Shown here: piece by piece, positions 1-11,125 of the stretch
Layout of the letters: each line of letters starts with the position of its first letter
Position numbering within the stretch: position 1 is the first letter of the stretch
DNA from: Adiantum capillus-veneris
Lineage: Eukaryota > Streptophyta > Polypodiopsida > Polypodiales > Pteridaceae
Assembly (NCBI GenBank): GCA_014529385.2
Contig: CM043958.1
Location: 125,773,817 to 125,837,816 of the forward strand
DNA length: 64,000 nt
Reading direction: 5' to 3'
The notes under the pieces: generated by a model
Databases searched by the model: none
The model's input: only the letters and a program-made list of their open reading frames with translations
Told to the model about the DNA's origin: nothing
Position numbers and translations under genes: made by a program

Positions 1-303
1 AAAAATGTGGTGTCAAAAAAGGAAATTCTTGATGCTTCATTCTAGGAAGGACTATGCTTAAATTCACAAATATGCATAGCCAAAAAGAATAAGTCTTGTT
101 GGTCCCAAAGCTTTTATTCAAGCTCATGCTGGATACTTGGTCTAAAGGTCATTCTTGGATGCTTCACTCTAGGACTATGCTAGAATTTGCATGTATGCGC
201 AGTCCCAAGACCATTCTTGGATGATCACTCCAGGATCATGATGAGATGCTTGCACTATGAAAATCTCTAAGTATTTACCGTGCTGTTTTACCGCATTTTG
301 TAG
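1..303. repeat. Non-coding, degenerate short repeats
   Basis: No coding region is visible. A phrase close to GGATGCTTCACTCTAGGA recurs about three times (near 31, 154 and, weaker, 217), each followed by a variant of GACTATGCT or GATCATGAT. It reads like a decayed tandem repeat with unequal spacing. Nothing else was recognised. Confidence 0.35.
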
Positions 304-562
304 GGGTGAAAGCATGAATAGGTGGAATGATATTTAAGCTATTAGATAGCATATCACAAAAACAATCTTGTGGAAAAAAGAATACAAACTAAATAAAATT
401 TATAAGTGATTGCACTTTTACATTTTATTCTTTAAGAGCTATCCATTGACATATATCATGATAGAAATTTTATGTGAATTCATGTCTAATTGTAGGCCAA
501 AGTTTTTGATAGTAGGTGTCCATGGACACAGCTATTTGAGCCACCATTCCATGCTTTCACCC
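304..562. mobile_element. MITE-like element, GGGTGAAAGCATG family, copy 1
   Basis: A 259-bp AT-rich segment begins with GGGTGAAAGCATG and ends with its exact reverse complement CATGCTTTCACCC, so the terminal inverted repeats are 13 bp. GTAG stands directly outside both ends and could be a 4-bp target duplication, although so short a match can arise by chance. There is no coding capacity. The same 13-bp termini bound 3964-4231, where the insertion breaks a transposase gene, so mobility is supported by two copies. The interiors share only weak similarity around CATTGACATATATCAT. The superfamily is not determined. Confidence 0.7.
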
Positions 563-843
563 GTAGAGAGAAGATTGAAACTCAGGTAGAGAAAGAAGAG
601 AGAGGAGGGCGGGGGTTATTTTTGTGTTTAAAATATTGCCGCAACAGTTTTCGTGTTTATTACCACGTTTATTACCGCCATTATTACTACGGATATTACC
701 GCGTTTATTTTATACTACAAACTTTAGCACCTAAACTTTCAAATTATGGATTAAACATCCCCCCCCCCCCTCCAAATTTTGGTGTTTCCCTCCTCTCAAT
801 AAAAATTAAACAATATTGAATAAAATTTTCAAATTTAAAAAAG

Positions 844-895
<52 letters not shown>

Positions 896-1051
896 GGGGG
901 GAGATAATAAGATTACACTTGTTTACAACTAAAATAATCACTGTCAATTGATTAACATAATTGAGCATGTTCCCAAATCTAGAGAGAGGAAGAGGGGGGA
1001 GAGAGAGATGAATGGATTACACGACCAAAAAACTTCATAACTGCAAAATGT
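563..1051. repeat. Low-complexity spacer: ATTACCG repeats, C12 run, GA microsatellite
   Basis: No gene is seen. Around 655-710 there is a short run of variants of TTATTACCGC at roughly 12-bp steps. A 12-base C run lies at 759-770 and a GA microsatellite at about 853-892, followed by more purine-rich DNA to 1010. These explain the short reading frames in this stretch, which I do not take as genes. Confidence 0.6.
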
Positions 1052-3473
1052 TTATGAATCATCTTTCAAAATATCTCTACATAAGGCATCATCCAATTCT
1101 AAGCCCATGGATCCTAAAACAACAAAGAGAGAAACGGAATTGTCGTTTGTGGATGCATTGGCTTCATCATCTTTGAGTTCGTCATCCTCCATCTCATCAT
1201 CTTCATCATCATGAAAATCACCCTCACTAAGACTTACTGCCACTAGACTTGATTCATCAACCTCCCTCTCCTCTGTTTCCACCTCATCCAAAGTCGGAGG
1301 TTGAAGAAGGTTGAAGATGGTCTTCACTTCATTAGTGGAAAAAATGGTTCTCTCTCGAGGTGTTACGAGAATTATGAACCAAAGTTTTGGTTGGTGAATT
1401 GTTGGGATATAGATGACCTATAAAAAATAAGCTCAAAGTGAGTAACATTGGTATAATTAATGCTACAAGAAAATAAAAATAAAAAAGATACATGTCACTC
1501 ACCTTCTCACAATTGCATAGTAAAACTAAATTGCCATACCTCCCTGTGTGATGCACACTAGAGTCCACCATGTAGAGGCCATTCTCATGTCGACTAGACA
1601 CATTTCCAAACCACTTGCACTCAAAGATGAAGGTATGAAAGGTTCTAAAATTAACCTTTAGTATCCTTGCAATAGTTTCGTAGTACCTATGTTCATCATC
1701 GTTTGTGTCAAAGTTTCCCATGATGGCACAATCCATGGTGGTTCGACGCTCGTCAATGTGGCACGTATGAAAGTGACGACCCTTTGACCACATAGACTTA
1801 AAGGAAAGGCACTACAAAATAGAAAAATATCTTTTATCAAATACATATTAAAGTTAATTTCAAGAAAAAAAATTAAAATATGGTTTAGGTATATGAGTAC
1901 TCTACCGTTGGTACGCAGCCTCATGCATACTCCCATTCTTTGCTGGTGATGTCTTCTCCGCGGGCTTTTGCCTCGGTCATTCTCTCATGAATCCACTTTG
2001 CACTAATGAGATATGGGAAACATGCAAGGTGTCTAGGCATTGGGGGTGCCCTCCTTTCTCCATGTGCTTGTTTCCATGCTTCTCTCTCTTGCAAATGCCT
2101 TGCCTTTGACACTGTCCACAAGTCCACCCACTTGGTCATAATCTTTGCATTGAGAATACAAAATTTATTTACCACTCGAGATAGATTCATATCCATGTTA
2201 AGTAGTTTCCCCTTTCCACTTGGCAAGTGTGAAGTCATCCTTGCATCTTCCTCGTTTGACCACATGCGAGGCATTGAAGATCAGCTTGTGCCAAATACTC
2301 TTATATGTAAACAAATGCCTCTTGAACGATCCACCCTTCACCCATACATGCCTATGGTTGAGACCGTAGCTGCACAAAATCTTTATGAGTCATTAAAAAC
2401 CTCTCTAAGAAGAACATCCATCATGCGTGCACTACTCCACATATAGTGATCTCCTCCACCACGTGAACCAAGAGGTGAATTTGACTAATGCATCTTCAAT
2501 GGCACACACAATTTCTATTGCAAGTGTTTGAGCAGTAGGGATAGCATCTATTTCGATTTCCTTGGAGCTCACCAATCTGCCAAAACACACACAAGGATAC
2601 ACTAAGTGCTAGTTGAAATTATTGTGTACATAAAAAATGTGTAGTTGAGTGGAGTCTTGTGGTGTACCTTACTAGCTCTCCTAGTTTGAAAATAGCATCC
2701 CTGGCTTTCTTGTCCCGACATATACAAATACTCACTGGCAAAATGAACTACAATGTAAATCAGGGGAAGCAAAAGTAAGTGAAAGTCATACACACAAACT
2801 ATAGATAGAAGAGGGAGTATGAAGATTACCTGAAGCATTATGTGCCAATCATGGGACTTCAACCCATATAATTAAACGCTTCCACCATTCTTCGCTTTTG
2901 TGAAAGCTCCCTTTAGCGACCTCATGTATCTTATTCGTGTGCAAATAGAGGCAATGGTACCCTTCACCTTGTCTAATTCTTCTTTGGCTAGCATCCATGG
3001 TGCTTTAGGAAGCACAATCTTTCCATTTGGGACACAACGTGGATTAGCACAGGTGGGGAGACGTTTTAAAATCCTCAAATCCTCCCTCACACCCAAAGAG
3101 TCCTTGCCAATAATGTGGTCTCATAGTGTTTGGGCTACATTCTTGAATATGTGCATGGGATCCAAGAGGTGTTGTATTTTTAAGTCCTTCCAATATGGAA
3201 TCTTTAAAAATATGGAATACCTTGACATACCTTTTGGCGGAATACATGGAGCCGGATTGTTTTTGTGGTGTTCTTTCCAAATGGTTTCCCAATCTGCCAT
3301 CGTGAGCTTTAGAGGGGTCTTCCCATTTGTTGGAGCCTTGTGCTTGTTATGCCCGTGGGGTAAGAAATGATGGTTGTTTGGATAGATTACCTTGTGCAAG
3401 GAATCAGGCCTCTCCGTCACCAATGATGGCCAGCAACAAGTAGGACATGAATTGTGCCCCTATGTGGACAACC

Positions 3474-3541
3474 CTGCATGCATATCATATCTTTAGGGAG
3501 AGAGGGAAAGATAGAGAGAGAGATAGAGTAAAGGGGGTTAC
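3474..3541 (-). other. Short spliceosomal intron of the tnp2 gene
   Basis: On the minus strand the exon ends GGAGATATGTG, the intron starts GTAACCCCC and ends GCATGCAG. Removing it joins the PGLGEICG segment to LST-stop-GHNSCPTC, which restores the conserved tnp2 order and its CPTC motif. The 68-bp size is normal for plant introns. An in-frame TAG remains just after the junction. Confidence 0.6.
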
Positions 3542-3963
3542 CACATATCTCCCCAAGCCCAGGATAGTCGTGCATAGTCCACATAAGGATTCCCCTCACG
3601 ATAGCCTCTCTCCCCCCCTTTGCAAGCGATACATCGACAACAAGAATGCCTCTCCATAACTCCTCCAACTTCTTGATGAGGGGTTCGAGGTAGACATCAA
3701 TATTTGACACTTTGTACTTCCCTGGCGGCACAAGCAAGGAATGCAATATATTTCTCTTCTTTGTTGTCTCCCATGGTGGAATATTGTAGTTGACGGTCAC
3801 CATAGGCCAAGTGCTCCATGAAGTAGATTTAGTGCCGAAGGGGTTGACACCACCACTTGCTAACCCAAGCCTCAAGTGTTGAGGCTCCAACAACCCAAAC
3901 TCTGGCCATTGAGTTTCAATGTCCGTCCATGCCGGTGAATCGGCAAGGACACGCATCATTCTA

Positions 3964-4231
3964 GGGTGAAAGCATGTTAACCTGTCGCGCTTTTTGTGCT
4001 AGTTAGTAGTTTCAAGTTAGCACATCTTCAAAAAGTTGGGCGTCCAGTAAATTTTTTATAGAGGTTGTACATCTGGATTCCTTGTTTCAAGTGCTTTCTA
4101 TTGATATATCATATTTCATAGATCTTGGAGATGTAGCTCAAGTTATTGTACTAGTTAGCATATGTCAAAATTGTGCTAGTTAGCATTGTCCGAGACATAA
4201 AAAAGCATGACAGGTTAACATGCTTTCACCC
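3964..4231. mobile_element. MITE-like element, GGGTGAAAGCATG family, copy 2, inside tnp2
   Basis: A 268-bp element bounded by inverted repeats of about 23 bp that start GGGTGAAAGCATGTTAACC and match in reverse complement at the right end. It contains an internal GTGCTAGTTAGCA motif near each end, giving a longer imperfect hairpin. It separates the tnp2 block containing HANHHSND from MRVLADSPAW, which are adjacent in intact tnp2 proteins, so this is a true insertion. CATCATT lies within 3 bp of both ends, but the host reading frame itself may have carried two copies, so the target duplication is unclear. Confidence 0.8.
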
Positions 4232-4568
4232 TCCATCATTTGAGTGGTGGTTGGCATGCCACGCAAGAAGCTCCACGATATACCTGCTTTTAAACATGTG
4301 TTGGATTCAAGGAATTAATGGAAAATTTCTCAATACCTTGCAGGGTAGGTGCACCCGCTCACTACGATCTTGTATCGTGCCTCTCTGCACACGGGACATG
4401 TTGTAGCATGTGCGTGCTCATTGTAGTATAGCATGCATGGATGCGCTCATATTTTATTCCAAGTGCAGTGACATACGATCTAGCTCGTTGACAATCTGGA
4501 GGCATGTGGTGATCTTCTAGCAACGTTTTTTCCATCAAACACAACAAATAAGCGTATTAGTATCATTG

Positions 4569-6005
4569 CTAGAAGACGGCACCATAAAGAGAGTGGAGAG
4601 TATAGAAAAGCCACATTCCATACTGACAGAAGTAGTGCATTGACACTTGCATTACTCCAACCAAATTTTTCTTGCAAGTTGAGGACTGTTCAATGTGTCT
4701 GATGCTCCATGCTTCAAACTTTTTTAACAGGCCTTTAATTCTGAAACACATTTCCTTCAATGAGGTGTTCTTGCTCTTCCACACACCCAACACTTGCTTC
4801 ACAACTAACAAGGCATCACCTTTTATGCTCAACCTTCTAGTCCCATGCTTCAAAAAAATGTGTAATCCGGCTTCCAGAGTAGCATATTGAGCCTCATTGT
4901 TACTATGTGCATCCAATTTGAACCCTCTCTTGCATACTAGCTTCCCCTCTGGATCATAAAGTGCTATACCCCCTGAAGCCGCATCATGGCTCTTTCTATA
5001 TGAGCCATCAAAGAACAACACATGTGCATTGCTGATATGTGGCACTTCTTCAACTACTCTTCTCACCACCTCTTCCTTAATAAGGAAGGGATTCTCCTTG
5101 TAAGTCAGCAAATCAGCTAGGGTAGCCCTTGTACTGTCTTCCACTAGGAAAGAAAACTCAAACTCTTGCAGCTCAATTACCCATTTCTTGACCACATTTG
5201 ACATGTTAGTGACATTAATTAATTGTGGCAAAAAGGCGTAACTCCTCAAGAAAACAAAAGGTCGTTGTAGGAAGTAATGACGAAATTGTCGACAGCAAAT
5301 ATTACACTGGCCATCACTAGCACTACTTCCACGAATTTCCTCTCTACTACCAACTTCAGTTGGCTTGCACAATACATTGGCCTCATATAATGGCTGCCCT
5401 TCCCCTTTTTCAATAGCATGGCTCCAATGGCATCATCCCCTACTGATGGATTTACATAAAACGCTTGCTCCCAATCAGGAGCATGCATGGCTGACAACCC
5501 CCCTAACACCTCTTTCACCTCTTGAAACACTTCTTCACACTTGTCATCCCATTGCAATGGATCATGCTTTGCCACTTGTTGTAATGGACAAAGGAGCAGT
5601 GAAGACAATGGAATAAACCGCACCATGTACTTCACTTTTTATATAAAGGTTGCTAATTGCTTCGTACTCATAGGTGATGGAAGAAGAATAATAGAGTTAA
5701 CCTTGTCTGGAGCCTCAATGCCATTTTCTAACACCATATGGCCCAATAACTTCACCCTTGGTTGTGGTAGATGACATTACTTTGGATTTAGTTGTCCTAC
5801 ACATTCATCATATTGATCCAATACCATCTGCAGCTTCTCATGGTGTTCGGTCCTACTGCTGTAGACACAGAAGTCGTCCATAAAAGCTTTAACACAACTA
5901 CCATTGAATGGTTTCAATACCCAATTTGCTCTCTCTTGATAGAAAGATGGTCCATTTGACAACCCAAATGGCAATACCGTGTAGCAATAACAACCCCATG
6001 GCGTA
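4569..6005 (-). pseudogene. Tat-like Ty3/gypsy pol remnant: RT, RNase H and a second RNase H
   Basis: Minus strand from about 6005 down. The RT fragment (5974-5777) has MPFGLSNGPSF and the catalytic FMDDFCVYS. A connecting and gypsy RNase H stretch follows (5635-5246; SVGDDAIGAMLL). Then a separate RNase H (about 5035-4690) has LFFDGSYRKS, NNEAQYATLEAG and KGDALLVVKQV, as in the archaeal-type RNase H carried by plant Tat elements in addition to their own. At least two frameshifts or stops separate these blocks. Gag, protease, the N-terminal half of RT and integrase are missing. The fragment stops abruptly where the tnp2 gene begins (about 4560). A tRNA-Asp primer site and LTR at 7461-8435 on the same strand fit its 5' end. 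Confidence 0.75.
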
Positions 6006-7460
6006 ATGAAAGTTGTCTTTATTCAATCTTTAAGAGCAATATTCAATTGAAAATAGCTTGAAAAACCATCACACACACTGTGATCAGAATTGCCCCAAAT
6101 TTGAACCACAGACTCTCCTTAAGGTGCTGATCACTATGGTATGCTCAGAGGTTGATTTGGAGTGCTAAATCATGGTGAATACATCCAACGCGTAGGATGT
6201 CTAAGTGCTTAGAAGTGCCCCAAACTTGAGCCACAGCTTCCCCTTGATGTCAGCAACCCAATGCTATTCTTAGATTTTAATTTGGTTGTCAAAAGACCCC
6301 AAAACTAGCTATTCTTGCCTTTTGTCTGTCCAAAAACGCTAAAGTCTGTTCAATCTTCACTTTCACTGACCCAAATGAGATGAAATTTATCACATGCACT
6401 CAATACAACATTTAGAACATGCCTATGGAGTCATCCTACGGTTTGGTCTCAAAATTAGGCCTTGGACACAATTTGGGTAGGATGTCTGGCAATTCTCTTC
6501 TTTTGGCTTTAATCTGTCAAAATTTGGTCAAATTTCCACTTTCCAGGTGAAAATAGGGTAAAACCTACCTTCTAAACACATTGGTAACCTCAGATTTTCA
6601 AAAAAATGCCCAGATCACCCTGTAGACATCCTACGCGTAGGATGTCTACTGCTGATTTTTTGAGACTGAAGTGTCCCTGATGCTTCCTTATGCTCTCAGC
6701 AAGTGCAAGTATGATTCACAATTGCAAAAACATGCAAAAATCACTCAATTAAGCCTTTGCTGAAATTTTACGTTTTCTGACTCCGCCTTTTGGCTTTTGG
6801 TCAACAAAAATAGGGAAAAACACCCAAGTCAATATGTTGCTGGGATAAAACCTACCCTCTGAACCCACTGGTGCACTCAAAATTTTCAAATTTGGTCTCC
6901 AGAACCCCCTTGAGACATCCTACACGTAGGATGTCTATGTTTACAGAATTGCAGGTTTTCTTCACAGAACCCTTGCAAATGCTCTTTTATATGCACAAAA
7001 TCAGTCAGTCATACAAAAATATCCACAAAAGCTTGTTTAATGCATTTTTACCCTCAAAAGCACACATTTCCGTAATTTCAAATGCAATCAAGCACTTTAG
7101 CAAATAATTCAGTGATGAGTAGCTCTAGATCAGAATCGGATCACTTACCTAAATCTACTCTTACAAATCATATGGGGTTTTGCATCTATGAGTAGAAAAG
7201 TGCTTCACTGCCACACATGCACTAGTAAACGCTTTTATCACCTCACAAATCACTCAACCACCAACAACTACTCTAATCCACAGATCCTAACTAAACCTAT
7301 CTAGTCGGAGACCCTCGGCAAGACACACGCTTCCTGGCTATCCACTTGATCGCGGAATATCCTCTTCTGGATCCACTTAAGAAAAACGCTTTCTTTAGTC
7401 GAAACTAAATCAAGCAACCATCACATGAGTGTTAGTAGGAAACCTACTTAGGTCCTTGTG
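6006..7460 (-). repeat. Leader of the Tat-like element with ~280-bp repeats carrying a palindrome
   Basis: No gene is seen. The palindrome ATCCTACGCGTAGGAT recurs: imperfect near 6181-6201, perfect over 28 bp at 6622-6649, and with one mismatch at 6913-6936; a half-copy lies near 7833 inside the LTR. The two later copies are preceded by similar text (AAACCTACC..., TTTTCAAA...), giving degenerate repeat units of roughly 280 bp. This stretch lies between the primer-binding site and the RT fragment, where gag should be, so gag has been lost or replaced. Confidence 0.6.
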
Positions 7461-7478
7461 TCCCCAGCAACGGCGCCA
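7461..7478 (-). promoter_or_regulatory. tRNA-Asp primer-binding site
   Basis: The minus strand reads TGGCGCCGTTGCTGGGGA, which differs at one base from the 18-nt complement of the 3' end of plant tRNA-Asp. Athila and Tat gypsy elements use this primer. It fixes the element as minus-strand, with its 5' LTR at higher coordinates. Confidence 0.8.
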
Positions 7479-7482
7479 ACGT

Positions 7483-8435
7483 TGGACGGGGAGAATCACA
7501 CACCCATGAAGTGCATGCAAAGAGTACCTAGATCAACATAATGTCAATCGAGGACACAGATGACACAATAGGCACACGGAGGAAATCTCTTTAGCTTGTC
7601 AGGCTGAGACCATCTTACACATACAACAATCACGAAGGCCAACTAAACCACAATCAAGAACCTCACTGCTCTCAACTACACCACCTAGCCACATACACAC
7701 ATACGGTAGGTAACTCACCTAATCATGCCAGATTAGTACGAAACTTAAGGAACGCCATCCCCTCACTAGGATACAACTGTCCCTAAGCTTCTACACTCAA
7801 AACCCTCACTCTAAACCCATCTGCGGAAAACGCGTAGGATGACAGAGCAGAATTTTGAAAGTGCCGGAGACTGAAATTTATGAGTACCTATGCATAGCTT
7901 ATGTCGTCACGATTCTATAGACTAATAGCACGCAGAAAACAGACATCGTTTGATACACTTACGGCCATAAATAGCTCGTAGATGCGTCGGCATGTGCACT
8001 TCGTCTCGCGTGGAATGCTTAGCGTTGTCGCGTAGCTCTCCTCGAGCCTACAACAATGGTGCAGTCGGATCTTCAATGTGTTGAGCGAGCCGGGTGTAGC
8101 GAGAGGATAAAGCTCACGCTCACTCTCTTTCTCTCTCACACACAGTAGACGGCAGCGCTAAAATTTTGATTATGATTAAAGTCTCCTTACAAAATGACCT
8201 AGGTACCTTATATACTAAGGCTACCTTAGGTTTAACCAAAAATGGGGTTGAAAGGGTCAAATGGCTTTGTATTTACAATCTGGAAGTGCCATTGCACCCC
8301 CGCTTCTGAAACTAGAATAACTACTCATTACAAATGACGTTTATAGCCATAATCCGCAGCATTTCATAACTCGCAAAAGATAAGACTTTGGTACGAAACT
8401 TGAGTTATGTTGTGTTGTTGACCCAGCGGTCAACA
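7483..8435 (-). mobile_element. 5' LTR of the Tat-like element
   Basis: On the minus strand the proposed LTR begins TGTTGACC at about 8435 and ends ...CCGTCCA just before the tRNA-Asp primer site. A TATATAAGG box lies at 8207-8214, about 220 nt from the LTR start, as expected for a U3 promoter. No second copy is present in the window, so both limits rest on TG/CA ends and the primer site and may be off by some bases. Confidence 0.5.
8207..8214 (-). promoter_or_regulatory. TATA box in the Tat-like LTR
   Basis: The minus strand reads GTATATAAGGTACC. Its place about 220 nt into the LTR suits the start of U3-R transcription of the element. Confidence 0.4.
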
Positions 8436-9583
8436 CACTCTTTCAATGTTTCCATTTTTATCCTCTTTAAAATCTATCCACCCAACCCTGTAAGAAAGCC
8501 GCTATAAGCCGTTGAGTCATTCGTGACATATATATTTTTTTTTAAAAAAAAAGAGGTTTTTAATTTCTTTCTCATTGATTTACCACCACGGCAAGTGTCT
8601 CTTTTCCCACTTCCAGTGGAAAAAGGGAGAAGACATCACCACCGACTTTTTGGATGACTTTGACATCGCTTGTGTGGTTTCTAACAAGGATGATGATGCC
8701 TCACGGCTACGAATCTTTCCTCTACTGATGAAAGTAGAGGCCAAGTCTTGGTACAATGCTTTGCCCCAAGCTACCAAGAATTCTTGGGATGCACTACGTG
8801 ATGCCTTTGTGAAGAGGTTTGGTGGAGGTACAACCTCAAAAAAGTTATGGCAGTTTGCTGACGGAGTTAAAGCAGAGAAGTCTGCTAGAGTATGCCACTT
8901 ACGAATCCAATTTTGTGAATTTGTGGGAGCGATGGCTTGCCTCACTGGAGGAAGGTGAAGGATCACCTAATTCTCTGAAGAAGGACCATTTCATTCTTGA
9001 CATGTGGTCTCCTCTTAAAGAGAAGTTGAAGGGGAGATTCCCTGCAACGTATGAGTTGGCAATGGAAGTAGCTCTCCCTAAAGACAAAAAGCTGCACATG
9101 CAAGCAAGAGTCAACGAGTAAGAGAAATCGAGCTGAGTCCGAATAACCCAGCAACTGCAATAGCCGCTTAGAGAACTCAACCACAAGAGGCATCAGAAGA
9201 GTAGCAAGAATTGTTGAGTTGCATGACTACTCAGCTTGAATGTCTATCCATGCATCTAGTGCAGCAAGGGCATGCACCTATTAGAAATCCAAAGCAAGTG
9301 AGAGGACAACAGAGGAAAAACTAGGAGTACTATTGCTACAATTGTGGGGAGGATGGCCATGGCATGTATTACTCCCCAGATCCAAGAAGGCAGAGCTTCA
9401 ATAGAGGAGGAAGGCAGAATCAGATCTCTCCACCAAGGGCAAGGCCACCGCCGCCCAAGCAACCAATCCCACCTGTTCAAATCCCACCACCAGCGGTACA
9501 ACCACAGCCAATCCCACCAGTTCAAGTCCTATAGCCACCAATGCAACCACCACCACACTCATCATATGCCCACCACCAATTGG

Positions 9584-9789
9584 CAGCCGCATACTAAATT
9601 TCATTGGTCTTGCAAAAGAGTTCAAGATGAAGATAACAGAAGAAGGGTCAAGCAAGAAGTTTGTTCAAAGGACTAAAGCAGTGGAACAGCCGCACACTAA
9701 GTTTCATTGGTCTTGCAAAAGAGTTCAAGATGAAGATAACAGAAGAAGGGTCAATGGAGAAGTTTGTTCAAAGGACTAAAGCAGTGGAA
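9584..9789 (+). repeat. Tandem duplication, ~103-bp unit
   Basis: Two adjacent copies start at CAGCCGCAYACTAARTTTCA (9584 and 9687) and are nearly identical, differing by a few substitutions and a small change around GGGTCAAGCAAG versus GGGTCAATGGAG. It duplicates part of the post-capsid gag region. Confidence 0.85.
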
Positions 9790-9962
9790 CAAGAGGTTAA
9801 AGAATCAAAAGATGCTTCCCCAATGAAGGAGGTAATTTAAGAAAATCGTGCTACAAATGTTAGTAGATCTCTAACCTTGGATAAAATAGACACCAAAGCA
9901 ATCAATTGACAACATTGGGAAGTAAGGGTAAGAAGGTGTAAAGTGTTGATCAATCCTCGTCA

Positions 9963-10156
9963 GAGTAAGAGGAATGCAAAGAGCATGGAAGATACAAGAG
10001 AAGAGGAAGACCAGCCTACTAGCAAGGCTTTGCAGAAGATAGACAACGTATCAAGCAAAGAGTAAGAGAAATGGAAAGAGCATGGAAGATACAAGAGAAG
10101 AGGAAGACCAGCCTACTAGCAAGGCTTTGCAGAAGATGGACAACGTATCAAGCAAA
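9963..10156 (+). repeat. Tandem duplication, ~97-bp unit
   Basis: Two adjacent copies begin GAGTAAGAGRAATG (9963 and 10060) and run through GCATGGAAGATACAAGAG and GGACAACGTATCAAGCAAAG with only a few differences. High identity points to recent slippage or unequal exchange. Confidence 0.85.
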
Positions 10157-10333
10157 GGGTAGGGCTTTGGAAAGAGAAGCCTTTGCACCAACATGGACCA
10201 AGAACAATGTAGCAAGCTAAAGGCATCCTGCATAAAGGAAGTTTGACCAAACGACCATAACAAAGAGGTAAGTATGAATGAAGGTTTGGAGCTGGATATT
10301 GTTCTAGAGGCTTAGCAGCTGAGCAATACTTTA

Positions 10334-11125
10334 TTGTGTAGTGTCATAGACTTGGATATGGGTAATGACTCTAGTCTATTGAAAGGTGCTATAAACTTGG
10401 AGATGGGTAATGCCTCCAGTTTATGTGAGGGTGTTCAGAGTAAGTTTGATGATCGACATGTTGCCAACTTTTTAAGGATGTTCCAGACTCATCCACAATG
10501 CAGCATTTTGTTTGCATGGGAGGCATCAGACCTATGGCTATGGTTAACCACTAGGACCATCGTGAAGATAAAAATTAAGGAGCCATGGATAGACAAAAGG
10601 CTGATAGAGTGCAAGAATGAAGGCCTCATTCCCAATTTGGTGCAAATTTCTACAAATAGTGCATCCTCTCTTTGGTGAGAGGTGAGTGGATTATGCTTGT
10701 AATTTAGCCCCAAGGTATGTTTATTACTATCAACATCAAAAAATATAGCTGACATGTTTGAGCACACCCAAGAGGAGTATGATATGCTTGCTGGCTTTTC
10801 TAGTGGTGGCAGTAAGCAAGATTTTGAAGTTAACAGGAGCTCACCACACCAACAAGGCATCCATATATGGTGGATTCTTGGCACACTCTTGGGAATCATA
10901 ATTTTTAGTTCTGCCTTTGCAAAAGCCAAGATGTTCATTCTTCCTCTCGCTACTAGTGATTACAAATTTGGTCCTATTTGTCATGAAAATTTTATTGTTC
11001 AAACACTGCAGATAATGATCCTATTCTTCACTTGGGATCCAGGAGGACACTGGCATAAAGTTCTGGAAGCCATGGGTTTCCAATTTAATCGGGCCACACT
11101 ATTCCATCATCTAGACCTGTTGTAG
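10334..11125 (+). pseudogene. Unrecognised reading frames, one hydrophobic segment
   Basis: Two plus-strand frames follow the gag remnant. The first (10334-10678) has two repeats of a LDMGNDSSLLKG / LEMGNASSLCEG type and then a Trp-rich stretch. The second (10754-11125) has one clear hydrophobic segment, GIHIWWILGTLLGIIIFSSA, flanked by charged residues, so it could be a single-pass membrane protein. I do not recognise either. They may be the 3' accessory part of the retroelement whose gag lies upstream, or unrelated sequence. No start context or splice sites support an intact gene. Confidence 0.3.

Larger units (their letters stand above)
1052..4550 (-). pseudogene. CACTA (En/Spm) tnp2-type transposase, decayed, multi-exon
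   Basis: This is the transposase of a CACTA-superfamily DNA transposon, which cuts and pastes the element in the nucleus. Reading the minus strand from 4550 down, there is an N-terminal block with GIKYERIHAC, then the tnp2 core (LRLGLASGGVNPFGT near 3860, NIDVYLEPLIKKLEELW near 3680, SHDWHIMLQ near 2840), then a DUF4218 block near 2400-2250 (WMFFLERF..., MGEGWIVQEAF), then DUF4216 (1793-1500; YYETIA..., FECKWF) and an acidic C-terminal tail ending at 1052. Plausible GT-AG introns occur at about 3474-3541 (68 bp), 2829 to about 2750, and about 2660 to 2585. Several in-frame stops, frameshifts and a MITE at 3964-4231 make it inactive. The CACTA terminal repeats and subterminal repeats were not found, so the element ends are unknown. 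Family assignment is firm from motif order; exon limits are approximate. Confidence 0.85.
8575..10259 (+). pseudogene. Gypsy-type gag pseudogene with two tandem duplications
   Basis: The plus strand encodes a retrotransposon Gag capsid domain: FLDDFDIACVV (8650), LRIFPLLMKVEAKSWYNAL (8710) and WDALRDAFVKRF (8785). It continues in another frame at 8880-9121 (YATYESNFVNLWERW..., KDHFILDMWSPL). A nucleocapsid zinc knuckle follows near 9335 (CYNCGEDGHGMYYS), in which the last cysteine of CX2CX4HX4C is serine. Beyond it is a Pro/Gln-rich stretch and stop-containing sequence. Two direct tandem duplications lengthen the tail (about 9584-9686/9687-9789 and 9963-10059/10060-10156). The start is truncated: the capsid domain begins without a recognisable methionine or LTR upstream. 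It lies head to head with the Tat-like LTR and is probably a separate element. Confidence 0.75.

Noticed and set aside
2006-2446. 146-codon plus-strand frame
   Set aside because: It lies antisense to the tnp2 C-terminal region and has no motif; the minus strand gives DUF4218-type sequence.
2900-3370. 156-codon plus-strand frame
   Set aside because: Antisense shadow of the tnp2 core, whose conserved motifs are on the minus strand.
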